This document shows positions 8,022-16,700 of a DNA stretch of 64,000 nucleotides, piece by piece. The position numbers were made by a program, and so were the translations under genes. The DNA comes from Ectothiorhodospiraceae bacterium (GTDB lineage Bacteria > Pseudomonadota > Gammaproteobacteria > HK1), in contig JACKNM010000010.1 in assembly GCA_024234875.1 (NCBI GenBank), positions 62,001-126,000 on the forward strand. Direction: 5' to 3'. The notes below the pieces were generated by a model that ran no database searches, was not told the DNA's origin, and worked only from the letters and a program-made list of their open reading frames with translations. Positions within the stretch are counted from its first letter, which is position 1. Each line of letters begins with the position of its first letter.

Positions 8022-8175
8022 TGGGCTCCTTCGGCGGATCTACGAGGAGGCGATCGTCATCCGTTCATCGGTGACCGGGCCAGGGGCGATCGGCGTGGAA
8101 CTTCCGCGCCGGCGCGCCATCGGTGGTGCGCTCGTCGCCTACGGGACGTCGGATGCGGTCGAGCGCTCGGGGGGG

Positions 8176-8208
8176 CCCGGACTGCGCTTCGCTTCGTCCG
8201 GGCTACGG
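8176..8208. repeat. Fourth REP copy, overlapping the alkB 3' end
   Basis: CCCGGACTGCGCTTCGCTTC followed by GTCCGGGCTACGG is a divergent copy of the REP family at 7197-7455, in the same orientation and on the other side of the RAYT gene. The stop codon of the AlkB gene (minus strand, 8203-8205) lies inside it. Confidence 0.7.
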
Positions 8209-8850
8209 CGACTTGCCGGGTCCGTCCATGCGGTACTGCACGCTGATTCGCGCGCCGGCCGTACGGACCTTGGGGATGCCATGCAGCCAGGTGCGCTGGC
8301 AGGTGCCGCCCATCACCAGGAGGTCGCCTTCGCCCGGGGAGAGACGGAGCGAGGGGCCGCCCGCCACCGGCTTGAGCAGGAATCGCCGCGGCGCCCCGAG
8401 CGAGACGATGGCGACGATGGTCTCCGTGACATCGCGTCCGACGCGGTCGCCGTGCATGGCGACGCCGTCGCGGCCGTCGCGGTAGAAGGCCGCGCTGACC
8501 CCGTCGAGCGCGATGCCGTAATGCGCGCCGAGGCGCTCACCCGCTTCGGCCAGCACCGCCGGGAGCAGGCCGTCGCGCGGGAAGCGAGCCAGCAGCCGCG
8601 GCGTCTCGATCTCGCGCTCGTACATGACGCGGCGGTCCACCCGCCACTGGACGTCCTCGCGCAGCGCGTCGTGGAGCGTCTGGTGCCCGTCGACCCAACC
8701 CGGCAGGTAGTCGATCCAAGCCCCGGCACCGAGCACAGTCCGCCGCGCCGACGCGAGCTCGGCGGTCAGCCTCGCCGTCGCGCGGCCGAGTGGTGCCAGC
8801 AGGTCGAGCTGTGGCGGGTGGGTCGAGGTCGCGGTGGTCGGGCTGGCCAT
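8203..8850 (-). CDS. AlkB-like alpha-ketoglutarate-dependent dioxygenase
   Basis: This 215-residue Fe(II)/2-oxoglutarate dioxygenase starts at ATG 8850. The iron ligands are visible as MHGDRVGRD (H-x-D) near residue 125 and WLHGIPKV (distal H) near residue 190, and ARISVQYR carries the oxoglutarate-binding arginine and the R-x-S/N-x-x-x-R pattern of AlkB. YGIALDGVSAAFYRDGRDG is the AlkB2/AlkB3-type substrate loop. The family reverses N-alkyl lesions on DNA or RNA. There is almost no leader and no clear ribosome-binding site, so the mRNA may be leaderless. A candidate LexA box lies 15 bp upstream, which would place it in the SOS regulon. Its 3' end runs into a REP. Confidence 0.9.
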   Translation of the reverse strand: MASPTTATSTHPPQLDLLAPLGRATARLTAELASARRTVLGAGAWIDYLPGWVDGHQTLHDALREDVQWRVDRRVMYEREIETPRLLARFPRDGLLPAVLAEAGERLGAHYGIALDGVSAAFYRDGRDGVAMHGDRVGRDVTETIVAIVSLGAPRRFLLKPVAGGPSLRLSPGEGDLLVMGGTCQRTWLHGIPKVRTAGARISVQYRMDGPGKSP

Positions 8851-8864
8851 CGTGCGACTGTGGG

Positions 8865-8880
8865 CTGTTTGGATGTACAG
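8865..8880 (-). promoter_or_regulatory. Candidate LexA (SOS) box upstream of alkB
   Basis: On the minus strand this reads CTGTACATCCAAACAG, an exact CTGT-N8-ACAG match to the gamma/betaproteobacterial LexA operator. It abuts a perfect TTGACA (8886 to 8881), which would be the -35 box, so LexA would block RNA polymerase. The -10 is weak. One such match is expected by chance in about 64 kb, so the support comes from position in front of a DNA-repair gene. Confidence 0.55.
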
Positions 8881-9010
8881 TGTCAACCCGGCCCCGGGGG
8901 CGATGCATCACGAGAGCAGGTCGACCGCGTCGCGCACCGGCTTCAAAACCGCCCGGCACTGGTTCAGTATGCCGCTCGTGCCGCGGGGCTCGAACGGGTG
9001 TGAGGTGAGC

Positions 9011-10309
9011 GTGTCCGAGTCGATCATGCGCGACGACGTCAAGACCGACCCGTGGTGGTGGGAGGATGCGCCGCGGCCGGCCATCGACTCGACCGAGCTA
9101 CCGGTGCACGTGGACGTGCTCGTGGTGGGCTCCGGCTACACCGGTCTGCACGCTGCCATCCAGACCGCGCGCGCGGGGCGCAGCACTCTGGTGCTCGACG
9201 CCGAGGCGCTCGGCTGGGGCTGCAGCGCGCGCAACGGCGGCCAGATCTCGACCAGCATCAAGCCGACCTACGAGGAGCTCGAGCGTCTGCACGGTCACGA
9301 CGTCGCGTTCGGCGTCCGCCACACCGGCATCGAGGCGCTCGACTTCATGGACGACTTCGTCCGCGCCGAGGGGATCGACTGCGACTTCGGGCGGGTCGGG
9401 CGTTTCCACGGCGCGCACGTGCCGGCGCAGTACGAGGAGCTCGCGCGCGCGATCGCGAGCCAGCCGAAGGGGCTCGAGGTCGAGGCCCACATGGTGCCGC
9501 GCGCCGAGCAGCACCGCGAGATCGGCTCCGACCTCTACCACGGCGGCGTCGTCTATTCTCGCCACGCCGCCTGCCATCCGGCGAAGTACCACCTCGGGTT
9601 GTTGCGCCTGGCGCGCGAGGCGGGGGCGACCCTGGTCGGCGGCTGTCGCGTCGATCGCATCGAGGCGGTGAGCGCTGGCTTCCACGTCACCACCCCGCGC
9701 GGCAAGGTCACTGCCCGCGACGTGGTGGTCGCGACCAACGGCTATACCGGTGCCGTCGCCGGCTGGCAGCGACGGCGGGTGATCCCGATCGGCAGCTACA
9801 TGATCGCGACCGAGGCGCTCGACCCGGCGCTCGCACGCGAGATCTCGCCCACCCGGCGGGTGATGAGCGACTCGCGCAAGCTCGTCTTCTACTATCGCCT
9901 GTGCCCACAGGGCCGGCACATGCTGTTCGGCGGCCGGGTGGCGCTCAAGGAGACCGACCCGCGGGTGAGCGGCCCGCTCCTGCACGCGTCCATGAGCAAG
10001 ATCTTTCCGCAGCTCGCGAGCACGCGGATCACCCACACCTGGAACGGGTTCGTCGCCTATACCTTCGACACCCTCGCCCACATCGGCAAGCAGGACGGCA
10101 TCCACTACGCGATGGGTTACTGCGGCTCCGGAGTCTCGATGGCGAGCTATTTCGGCATGCGCCTCGGGCTCAAGGTCCTCGGCTCGCCGGAAGGAAAGAC
10201 CGCGTTCGACGACCTCACCTTCCAGACCCGGCCGCTCTATACCGGCGACCCGTGGTTCCTCGCCCCGGCGGTGATGTACTACAAGCTCCGCGACCGGCTG
10301 AACATCTGA
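9011..10309 (+). CDS. FAD-dependent amine/amino-acid oxidase (DAO family)
   Basis: This is a cytosolic flavoprotein of about 430 residues. DPWWWEDAPRP near the N-terminus is typical of gamma-glutamylputrescine oxidase (PuuB)-like enzymes. HVDVLVVGSGYTGLHAAIQT gives the GxGxxG Rossmann motif and ALGWGCSARNGGQISTSIKP the FAD-contact region. The C-terminal GLCGSGVS-type segment appears as YAMGYCGSGVSMASYFGMRL. The start is uncertain: GTG at 9005, GTG at 9011 and ATG at 9026 are all possible, and a GAGGTGA lies very near the first two. These enzymes oxidise secondary amines or amino-acid derivatives and release H2O2. Exact substrate unknown. It diverges from alkB. Confidence 0.85.
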   Translation: MSESIMRDDVKTDPWWWEDAPRPAIDSTELPVHVDVLVVGSGYTGLHAAIQTARAGRSTLVLDAEALGWGCSARNGGQISTSIKPTYEELERLHGHDVAFGVRHTGIEALDFMDDFVRAEGIDCDFGRVGRFHGAHVPAQYEELARAIASQPKGLEVEAHMVPRAEQHREIGSDLYHGGVVYSRHAACHPAKYHLGLLRLAREAGATLVGGCRVDRIEAVSAGFHVTTPRGKVTARDVVVATNGYTGAVAGWQRRRVIPIGSYMIATEALDPALAREISPTRRVMSDSRKLVFYYRLCPQGRHMLFGGRVALKETDPRVSGPLLHASMSKIFPQLASTRITHTWNGFVAYTFDTLAHIGKQDGIHYAMGYCGSGVSMASYFGMRLGLKVLGSPEGKTAFDDLTFQTRPLYTGDPWFLAPAVMYYKLRDRLNI

Positions 10310-10419
10310 CCCTGTCGAGCGAGGCCGACGCCTCGACCCACCACGCATCGGAAGCACGATGACCGACTTCCCGCCGGCGCTGCCGGTCGAGCAGCGCGCG
10401 CCGGGCGAGCGCACGAGCG

Positions 10420-11304
10420 ATGACTGACTGGCCGTTGCACCGGCTCGCGGTGGTCGCGGTCGTCCTCACCAGCGTGCTCAACTCGTTCGGCGGGGTGCTG
10501 GTGCGCTCGCTCGAGCAGGCGACGCCGTGGCAGCTCATCTGCTATCGCGCCGGCGCGACCGCCAGCACGCTCGCGATCATCTACATCGTGCAGACCCGTG
10601 GCGCGGCGCTGCGCACGATCCTGTCGATCACCCCCTGGGGCCTGCTCGGCGCGGTGTTCCTCGCCTCCGCCCAGAGCTCGTTCATCTTCTCCCTCACCCA
10701 CACCACGGTCGCCAACACGCTGTTCGTGCTGAGTGGCATGCCGTTCTTCACCGCCATCCTGGCCTGGGTGGTGCTCGGCGAACGCGTGCGGCGGGTGACC
10801 TGGATCGCGATCGCGGTGGCGATGTGCGGCATCGCCATCATGCTGTGGGACAGCATCGGTGCCGGTACGATGCTCGGCAACGTGTTCGCGCTGGTCACCA
10901 GCGTGAGCTTCTCCGCCTACATCGTGATCCTGCGCCTCGGGCGCGCGGCCAACATGCTGCCGGTGGTGGTGCTCGGGGCGAGCCTCGCCTGTCTGGGCGG
11001 TGCGGTGTTCTCGGGTCTGGACCTCGACGTCCCGCCCGGTGACGTCGGCATCGCGCTCGCCTGGGGCATCGGCATCTCCGGCCTCGCCCACCTGCTGTTC
11101 ACCTTCGGCTCGCGCCACGTCGCCGGTGCCGAGCTCACCCTGCTCATGCTGGTCGAGTTCATCCTCGGGCCACTGTGGGTGTGGTGGCTGTTCGACGAGC
11201 GCGCGAGCGGCCTCACCCTCGTCGGGGGTCTCTTGGTGATGGCGGCGGTGGTGAGTCGGGGGCTCGCGGGGATCGCGCCGAAGCGGCGTACGCCGCTGGC
11301 CTGA
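10420..11304 (+). CDS. EamA/DMT-family transporter
   Basis: This 294-residue membrane protein has ten predicted transmembrane helices in two EamA halves (residues about 8-135 and 148-280). Internal signatures include ALEQATPWQLICYRAG-type loop after TM1, FVLSGMPFFTAILAWVVLGE at the end of the first half and ELTLLMLVEFILGPLWVWW at the end of the second, the usual DMT pattern with E-R after TM5. It exports or imports small metabolites. It starts at an ATG 110 bp after the DAO oxidase on the same strand, so the two may form an operon; a role in moving the oxidase's substrate or product is inference. Confidence 0.88.
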   Translation: MTDWPLHRLAVVAVVLTSVLNSFGGVLVRSLEQATPWQLICYRAGATASTLAIIYIVQTRGAALRTILSITPWGLLGAVFLASAQSSFIFSLTHTTVANTLFVLSGMPFFTAILAWVVLGERVRRVTWIAIAVAMCGIAIMLWDSIGAGTMLGNVFALVTSVSFSAYIVILRLGRAANMLPVVVLGASLACLGGAVFSGLDLDVPPGDVGIALAWGIGISGLAHLLFTFGSRHVAGAELTLLMLVEFILGPLWVWWLFDERASGLTLVGGLLVMAAVVSRGLAGIAPKRRTPLA

Positions 11305-11309
11305 GGACA

Positions 11310-11336
11310 TTCTCTGTAGGGTGCGGCGGCAGAGAA
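11310..11336. terminator. Inverted repeat after the EamA gene
   Basis: TTCTCTG and CAGAGAA form a perfect 7-bp stem around a 13-base GC-rich loop, starting 6 bp after the stop codon. There is no U-run, so it is a weak terminator or a protein site just upstream of the next sigma-54 promoter. Confidence 0.4.
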
Positions 11337-11405
11337 CGCATGGTATGCGGTGATCGGTGGCTGGTTCGGAACGAAAAATCAACTAGTTGTCGCATCGCTT
11401 CGTGC

Positions 11406-11421
11406 TGGCACCGCCGTTGCA
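11406..11421 (+). promoter_or_regulatory. Sigma-54 promoter of the PCMH-type oxidoreductase gene
   Basis: TGGCACCGCCGTTGCA matches the RpoN consensus TGGCACG-N4-TTGCA except one base. GG (11407-11408) and GC (11419-11420) are 10 bp apart. Just upstream lie CAACTAGTTG (11380-11389) and GTTCGGAAC (11364-11372), two short palindromes in an AT-rich patch. It would start transcription about 40 nt before the ATG at 11474. Confidence 0.8.
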
Positions 11422-11473
11422 ATCTCCGTGGTGAGCCCATCGTCGGGCTCGCCAGGCCAAACGGAGGTTTGCC

Positions 11474-12895
11474 ATGCCGACCCATCTCGACGACGTGCAC
11501 GCCGCGCTCAACCGAACGCGGGTGCACGAGCTGGTCCCGGTTCGTGACGAGCGCGACGTCACTCGTACGCTCCATCGCGCCGCCCGCGAGGGACGTCCGG
11601 TGGCGATCTCGGGTGGTCGCGGCGCGATGGGTGGTCAGCAGTTCGCGACCGGGGGGTTCCAGCTCGACATGCGGGGCTTCGACGCCATGCTCGGGCTCGA
11701 CACCGAGCGCGGGCTGGCCACGCTGCAGGCCGGTGCCACCTGGCCCGACATCTTGCGTGACCTCGAGACGGCTCAGCTCGGCCGCGAGGACCGGTGGACG
11801 ATCCGCCAGAAGCAGACCGGCGCGGACTTCTTCACCATCGGGGGCTCGGTCTCGGCGAACGCCCACGGCCGTGGCCTGGACCTCGCGCCGCTGGTCCAGG
11901 ACGTCGAGTCGGTCGCGCTGATCGACGCCGCGGCGCGACGCCGGGTTTGCAGCCGCGAGCGCGATCCCGCGTTGCTGGGCCGCGTGGTCGGTGGTTACGG
12001 GCTGCATGGCGTCGTCACCGCGGTGACTCTGCGGCTCGCGCGCCGGCACGCACTCGAGCGACATGTCGAGCTCCGCGACGCCGATGGGCTGTCCGCCGCG
12101 TTCGAGGCGCGGATCCGGGCCGGCTACACCTTCGGTGACTTCCAGTTCTCGTGCGCGAGCGACGACGACGACTTCCTGCGCCGCGGGGTCTTCTCGTGCT
12201 ACCTGCCGGTCGCCGAGCCGCCCGGCCGTGAGCCGCGCCACGTGCTCGACGCGGCAACCTGGCACGATCTCTTGCTGCTCGCCCACGTCGACAAGCGCGA
12301 GGCGTTTCGCCGCTACGCCGAGCACTATCTGCGCACCGACGGCCAGCGCTACTGGTCGGACGAGCACCAGATGAGTGTCTACCTGCCCGGCTATCACCGG
12401 GCGATCGACCACGCCTGCGGCGCCCGCCATCGCGGCAGCGAGATGATCACCGAGCTCTACGTGCCGCGGGCGCGGCTGGAGACCTTCCTCGCGCTCGCCC
12501 GTGACGACCTCCGCGCGCGCGGCGCGGACGTCGTCTACGGCACCGTGCGCCTGATTCGCGCCGACCGCGAGACCGCGCTGCCCTGGGCGCGCGAGGACTA
12601 CGCCTGCGTGATCTTCAACCTCCACACCGAGCACACCGCGGCCGGGGTGACGCGGACCAAGATCCAGTGCCGGTCGCTCATCGATCTCGCGCTCGACCTC
12701 GGCGGGTCGTTCTATCTCACCTACCACCCCTGGGCACGCCGCGACCAGCTCCTCGCCGCCTATCCGGCGCTGCCGGCGGTGCTGGCGGCGAGGCGGGCAG
12801 CCGATCCGCGTGGTGTGCTGCGCTCGGACTGGTTGGGGACGATCGAGCGGGTGCTGGCGGAGGCGCCGGAGGTCGGGCTGGCGCGCGCGGGCTGA
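11474..12895 (+). CDS. PCMH-type FAD-binding oxidoreductase
   Basis: This 473-residue protein belongs to the vanillyl-alcohol-oxidase/PCMH flavoprotein superfamily. The FAD-binding half (about 15-190) shows RPVAISGGRGAMGGQQFATG, then ATWPDILRDLETAQL, and TIGGSVSANAHGRGLDLAPL, the G-G-S-x-x-x-N-x-H-G region that contacts FAD. The C-terminal half (200-460) is the substrate cap, close to D-arabinono-lactone/alditol oxidase-like proteins. It is probably a cytosolic oxidase or dehydrogenase of a sugar, polyol or hydroxy acid. It has its own sigma-54 promoter and no same-strand partner within 200 bp. RpoN control is unusual for this family. There is no signal peptide. Confidence 0.85.
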   Translation: MPTHLDDVHAALNRTRVHELVPVRDERDVTRTLHRAAREGRPVAISGGRGAMGGQQFATGGFQLDMRGFDAMLGLDTERGLATLQAGATWPDILRDLETAQLGREDRWTIRQKQTGADFFTIGGSVSANAHGRGLDLAPLVQDVESVALIDAAARRRVCSRERDPALLGRVVGGYGLHGVVTAVTLRLARRHALERHVELRDADGLSAAFEARIRAGYTFGDFQFSCASDDDDFLRRGVFSCYLPVAEPPGREPRHVLDAATWHDLLLLAHVDKREAFRRYAEHYLRTDGQRYWSDEHQMSVYLPGYHRAIDHACGARHRGSEMITELYVPRARLETFLALARDDLRARGADVVYGTVRLIRADRETALPWAREDYACVIFNLHTEHTAAGVTRTKIQCRSLIDLALDLGGSFYLTYHPWARRDQLLAAYPALPAVLAARRAADPRGVLRSDWLGTIERVLAEAPEVGLARAG

Positions 12896-13099
12896 CGAGG
12901 TGCGGCTCGGGTTCGGGGACGGGCTCCGCCGGAGGTGGTGCCCGTCCCCACCCACGACGGACCCGCCCGCGATGCGCCACGCGTCCGCTCACGGCGACGT
13001 CGGAAACCCACTGTGGCCCGCGATGCCGGGCCGGCCTATCCTCGCCCTCGGGGGCCCCGCACGAGCGGTGCTGCCCCCAGACTCGAAGGGGGCGACCAC

Positions 13100-13522
13100 A
13101 TGGGTGGCTGGCAGACCTGGGCGCTCCTCTCGGCGGTGTTCGCGGCGCTCACCGCGGTGCTCGCGAAGCTCGGCGTCGACGAGATTCCACCCAACCTCGC
13201 GACGCTGCTGCGCACGCTGGTGGTGGTCGGGGTGCTCGGTCTGCTGGTGCTCGCGACCGGCGAGCACCGGGGCTGGCGTGCCATCTCACCGCGCGGGGCC
13301 GCGTTCCTGGCCGCCTCCGGCCTCGCCACCGGCGCCTCCTGGCTCTGCTACTTCCGCGCCCTGCGGCTCGGCACGGCGTCACAGGTCGCCCCGCTCGACA
13401 AGCTGAGCGTGGTGCTGGTGGCGGTGCTCGGTGCGCTGTTCCTCGGTGAGCGGCTGTCGGACACGGGGTGGCTCGGCATCGCGCTGATCACGGTCGGCGC
13501 CGTGCTGGTGGCGGTTCGCTGA
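13100..13522 (+). CDS. Small EamA-family membrane protein
   Basis: This 140-residue protein starts at ATG 13100 behind GAAGGGGG. It is a single EamA unit with five hydrophobic segments, ending SDTGWLGIALITVGAVLVAVR. Motifs GLATGASWLCYFRALRLGTA and QVAPLDKLSVVLVAVLGALFLGE match the half-size YdcZ/EamA-type permeases that act as dimers. The N-terminus (WALLSAVFAALTAVLAKLGV) has no cleavable signal. Function: small-molecule transport, substrate unknown. It converges with the large FG-GAP protein gene, with a REP and a hairpin between them. Confidence 0.88.
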   Translation: MGGWQTWALLSAVFAALTAVLAKLGVDEIPPNLATLLRTLVVVGVLGLLVLATGEHRGWRAISPRGAAFLAASGLATGASWLCYFRALRLGTASQVAPLDKLSVVLVAVLGALFLGERLSDTGWLGIALITVGAVLVAVR

Positions 13523-13561
13523 GCCGCCCGTCCGGGTTTCCACCGGACGTCTCGTCATCCG

Positions 13562-13587
13562 GTAGGGGCGGGGCGCCGGCCCCGCCC
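13562..13587. repeat. REP-like element, GTAGGGGCGG family, copy 1
   Basis: GTAGGGGCGGGGCGCCGGCC followed by CCGCCC is a palindromic unit. Two related copies in inverted orientation lie at 51823-51908. It sits in the 184-bp gap between convergent genes. Confidence 0.55.
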
Positions 13588-13617
13588 GGGCGTCGGAGGG
13601 GACGGCGCGCCGCGGCC

Positions 13618-13634
13618 CGGGCTGTTACAGCCCG
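13618..13634. terminator. Hairpin between convergent genes
   Basis: CGGGCTG-TTA-CAGCCCG is a perfect 7-bp stem with a 3-base loop in the gap between the EamA gene (ends 13522) and the FG-GAP gene (ends 13707). There is no T-run, so intrinsic termination is uncertain. Confidence 0.45.
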
Positions 13635-13706
13635 TGCTCGGGGTCGCGGTGGGATGGGCACGCGCCGTGCGCGAGCCAGTCCCCGCCGGGGGCACGGGTC
13701 GAACCC

Positions 13707-16700
13707 TCACAGGCACACCATCGCGAACCACCCGTTGCCGGCGGGGATCGGAAAGCAGGTCTCGCTGTCGTCGCGCGGGTCGCAGGCGTCACCGATGCCG
13801 TCGCCGTCGCGGTCGCGTTGCGTCGCGTTGCGGTCGAGCGGGCAGTTGTCGGCGGTGTCGGCGACGCCGTCGCCGTCGTCGTCGAGGTCGATGACCAGCG
13901 GCGAGGCCGCGCGCTGCTCGGGGGAAGCGCCGGCGTTGTAGTCGTCGGGCTGGCCGTCGCCGTCGGTGTCCACCGAGGCGGCGGGGTCGGTGGGGAAGGC
14001 GTCGTCGGCGTCGGCGACGCCGTCGTCGTCGTCGTCGAGATCGGCGCTGTCGAGCAGACCGTCGCCGTCGGTGTCGAACTCGACCAGCAGGGTCAGCGAC
14101 TCGACCCGCGGGGTGCGTGCGGGGGAGAGCGAGGTGAGCTCGGCGCGCCAGCGCAGGCCGGTGCCCTGGGCGCTGGCGGGCAGGTCGAGCGCGACGTCGG
14201 GTCGGGCAAGCAGCCAGCGGTCACCGCCGTTGGCGGTGACGAGCCACTCGACGGCGGTATTGGGGGGCAGGGTCGCATCGGCGCTCACGGTGACGCGGGC
14301 GACGCGGCGGAGCCCCGGCCCGAGGTCGGTGGAGGTGGCGACGCCGCGGGCGGTGTCGTGGAGATGGGTGAGATACAGGCGGTTGGGCTGACCGCTGTTT
14401 CCTTCGACGAGGTCGAGCCTGCCGTCGCCGTCGACGTCGCCGAGCGCGATGGCGCGGGTGTCCTGAGCGTCGGCGGTGACATCGGTGCCGGAGACGCCTG
14501 AGAAGGGGTCGGCGGTGCCGTTGTTGAGATACCACCGGTTGGGCTGGCCGATGTTTCCAACCAGGAGGTCGAGGTCACCATCGCCGTCGACGTCGCCGAG
14601 CGCGACGGCCCAGGTGGCCTGGGCATCCGTGGTCACGTCGGTGCCGGTGACGCCGGCGAAGGGGTTGGCGGTGCCGTTGTTGAGATAGAGGCGGTTGGGC
14701 GAGCCGTCGTTGCCGGCGACCAGGTCGAGGTCGCCGTCGCCGTCGACGTCGCCGAGGGCGACCGCCCGGGTGCTCTCGGCATCGGTCGTGATGTCGGTGC
14801 CGGTGACCCCGGCGAAGGGGTCGGCGGTGCCGTTGTTGAGATACAGGCGGTTGGGCTGGTTGACGTTGCCGACGACGAGGTCGAGGTCGCCGTCGCCGTC
14901 GACGTCGCCGAGGGCGACGGCGAGGGTGCCCTGGGCGTCGGTGGTGACGTCGGAGCCGGCGACCCCGGCGAAGGGATCCGCAGTCCCGTTGTTGAGATAC
15001 AGCCGGTTGCGCTGATTGAAGTTTCCGGCGACGAGGTCGAGGTCACCATCGCCGTCGACGTCGCCGAGTGCGACGGCCCAGGTGGGCTGGGCGTCGGAGG
15101 AGATGTCGGTACCGACGGCGCCGGCGAAAGGGTCGGCGGCTGCCGTCGTTCAGATACAGCGGTTGCGCTGGCTGTGGTTTCCGGCGACGAGGTCGAGGTC
15201 ACCATCGCCGTCGACGTCGCCGAGCGCGACCGCGAGCGTGCTGTGGGCGTCGGCGGTGACCTCGGTGCCGCTGATCCCGGCGAAGGGGTCGGCGGTGCCG
15301 CTGCTGAGATACAGGCGGTTGGGCTGGTCGAGGTTCCCGGCGACGAGGTCGAGGTCACCGTCACCGTCGACGTCGCCGAGCGCGACGGCGAAGGTGACCT
15401 GGGAGTCGGCGGTCACGTCGGTGCCGGTGAACCTGCCGAGGGAGTCGGCGGTGCCGCCGTTCAGGTACAGGCGATTGGGCTGGACCTCGTTCCCGGCGAC
15501 GAAATCGAGGTCGCCGTCGCCGTCGACGTCGCCGAGGGCGACGGCCCGCGTGTGATCGGTATCCGTCGTGATGTCGGTGCCGATGGCTCCGGCGAATGGG
15601 TCGTCGGTACCGCTGTTGAGATACAGACGGTTGGGTTGATTGAAGTTCCCGGTGGCGAGGTCGAGGTCGCCGTCGCCGTCGAAATCGCCGAGCGCGACGG
15701 CAAATGTGCTGCGGGCGTCGGTGGTGATGTCGGCGCCGGTGACGCCGTCGAAGGGGGCCGCAGTGCCGTTGTTGAGATAGAGGCGGTTGGGCGAGCCGTC
15801 GTTTCCGACAACGAGGTCGAGGTCGCCGTCGCCGTCGATGTCGCCGAGGGCCACGGCGAATGCGCTGTCCGCATCGGCCGTGATGTTGGCGCCGGTGACG
15901 CCAGCGAACGGGTCGGTGGTGCCGTTGTTGAGATAGAGGCGGTTGGGCGAGCCGTCGTTCCCGGCGACGAGGTCGAGGTCCCCGTCGCCGTCGACGTCGC
16001 CGAGGGCGACGGCGCGCGTGTTGAAGCCGTCGGCCGTGATGTTGGCCCCGGAGACCCCGGCGAATGGGTCGGCGGTGCCGTTGTTGAGATACAGGCGTTC
16101 GGGCTGACCCAAGCTCCCGGCGACGAGGTCGAGGTCCCCGTCGCCGTCGACGTCGCCGAGGGCGACGGCCGGGGTGGTCTGGGTGTCGAAGGCGACGTGT
16201 GAGCCGTCGACCTGGTCGAAGGGGTCGGCGGTGCCGTTGTTGAGATACAGGCGGATGGGAAGGTCGAAGTTTCCGGTGACGAGGTCGAGGTTGCCGTCGC
16301 CGTCGACGTCGCCGAGCGCGAGGGCGAGCGGGAAGTGGTTCGGATCGGTGACCGGTATGCCAACTACCCCGCTGAAGGGGTCGGCGGTGCCGTTGTTGAG
16401 ATACAGGCTCGTGGGCTGGTTGACGTTGTTGAAGAAGCCGGGGTTCCCGGCGACGAGGTCGAGGTCGCCGTCGCCGTCGACATCGCCGAGGGCCACGGCG
16501 AAGGTGTTATGGACATCGGAGGTGATGTCGGTTCCGGCGACCCCGGCAAACGGGTCGGCGGTGCCGTCGTTCAGGTAGAGGCGGTTGGGCTGAAAGAAGT
16601 TTCCGGCGACGAGGTCGGGGTCGCCGTCGCCGTCGACGTCTCCGAGTGCCACGGCGAGGGTCGGTCGGGAATCTGCCGTGACGTCCGAGCCGGTCACGCC

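Noticed and set aside
10359..10427. 22-codon open frame MTDFPPALPVEQRAPGERTS...
   Set aside because: No ribosome-binding site of note, and it only overlaps the EamA start at 10420; a leader peptide cannot be supported.
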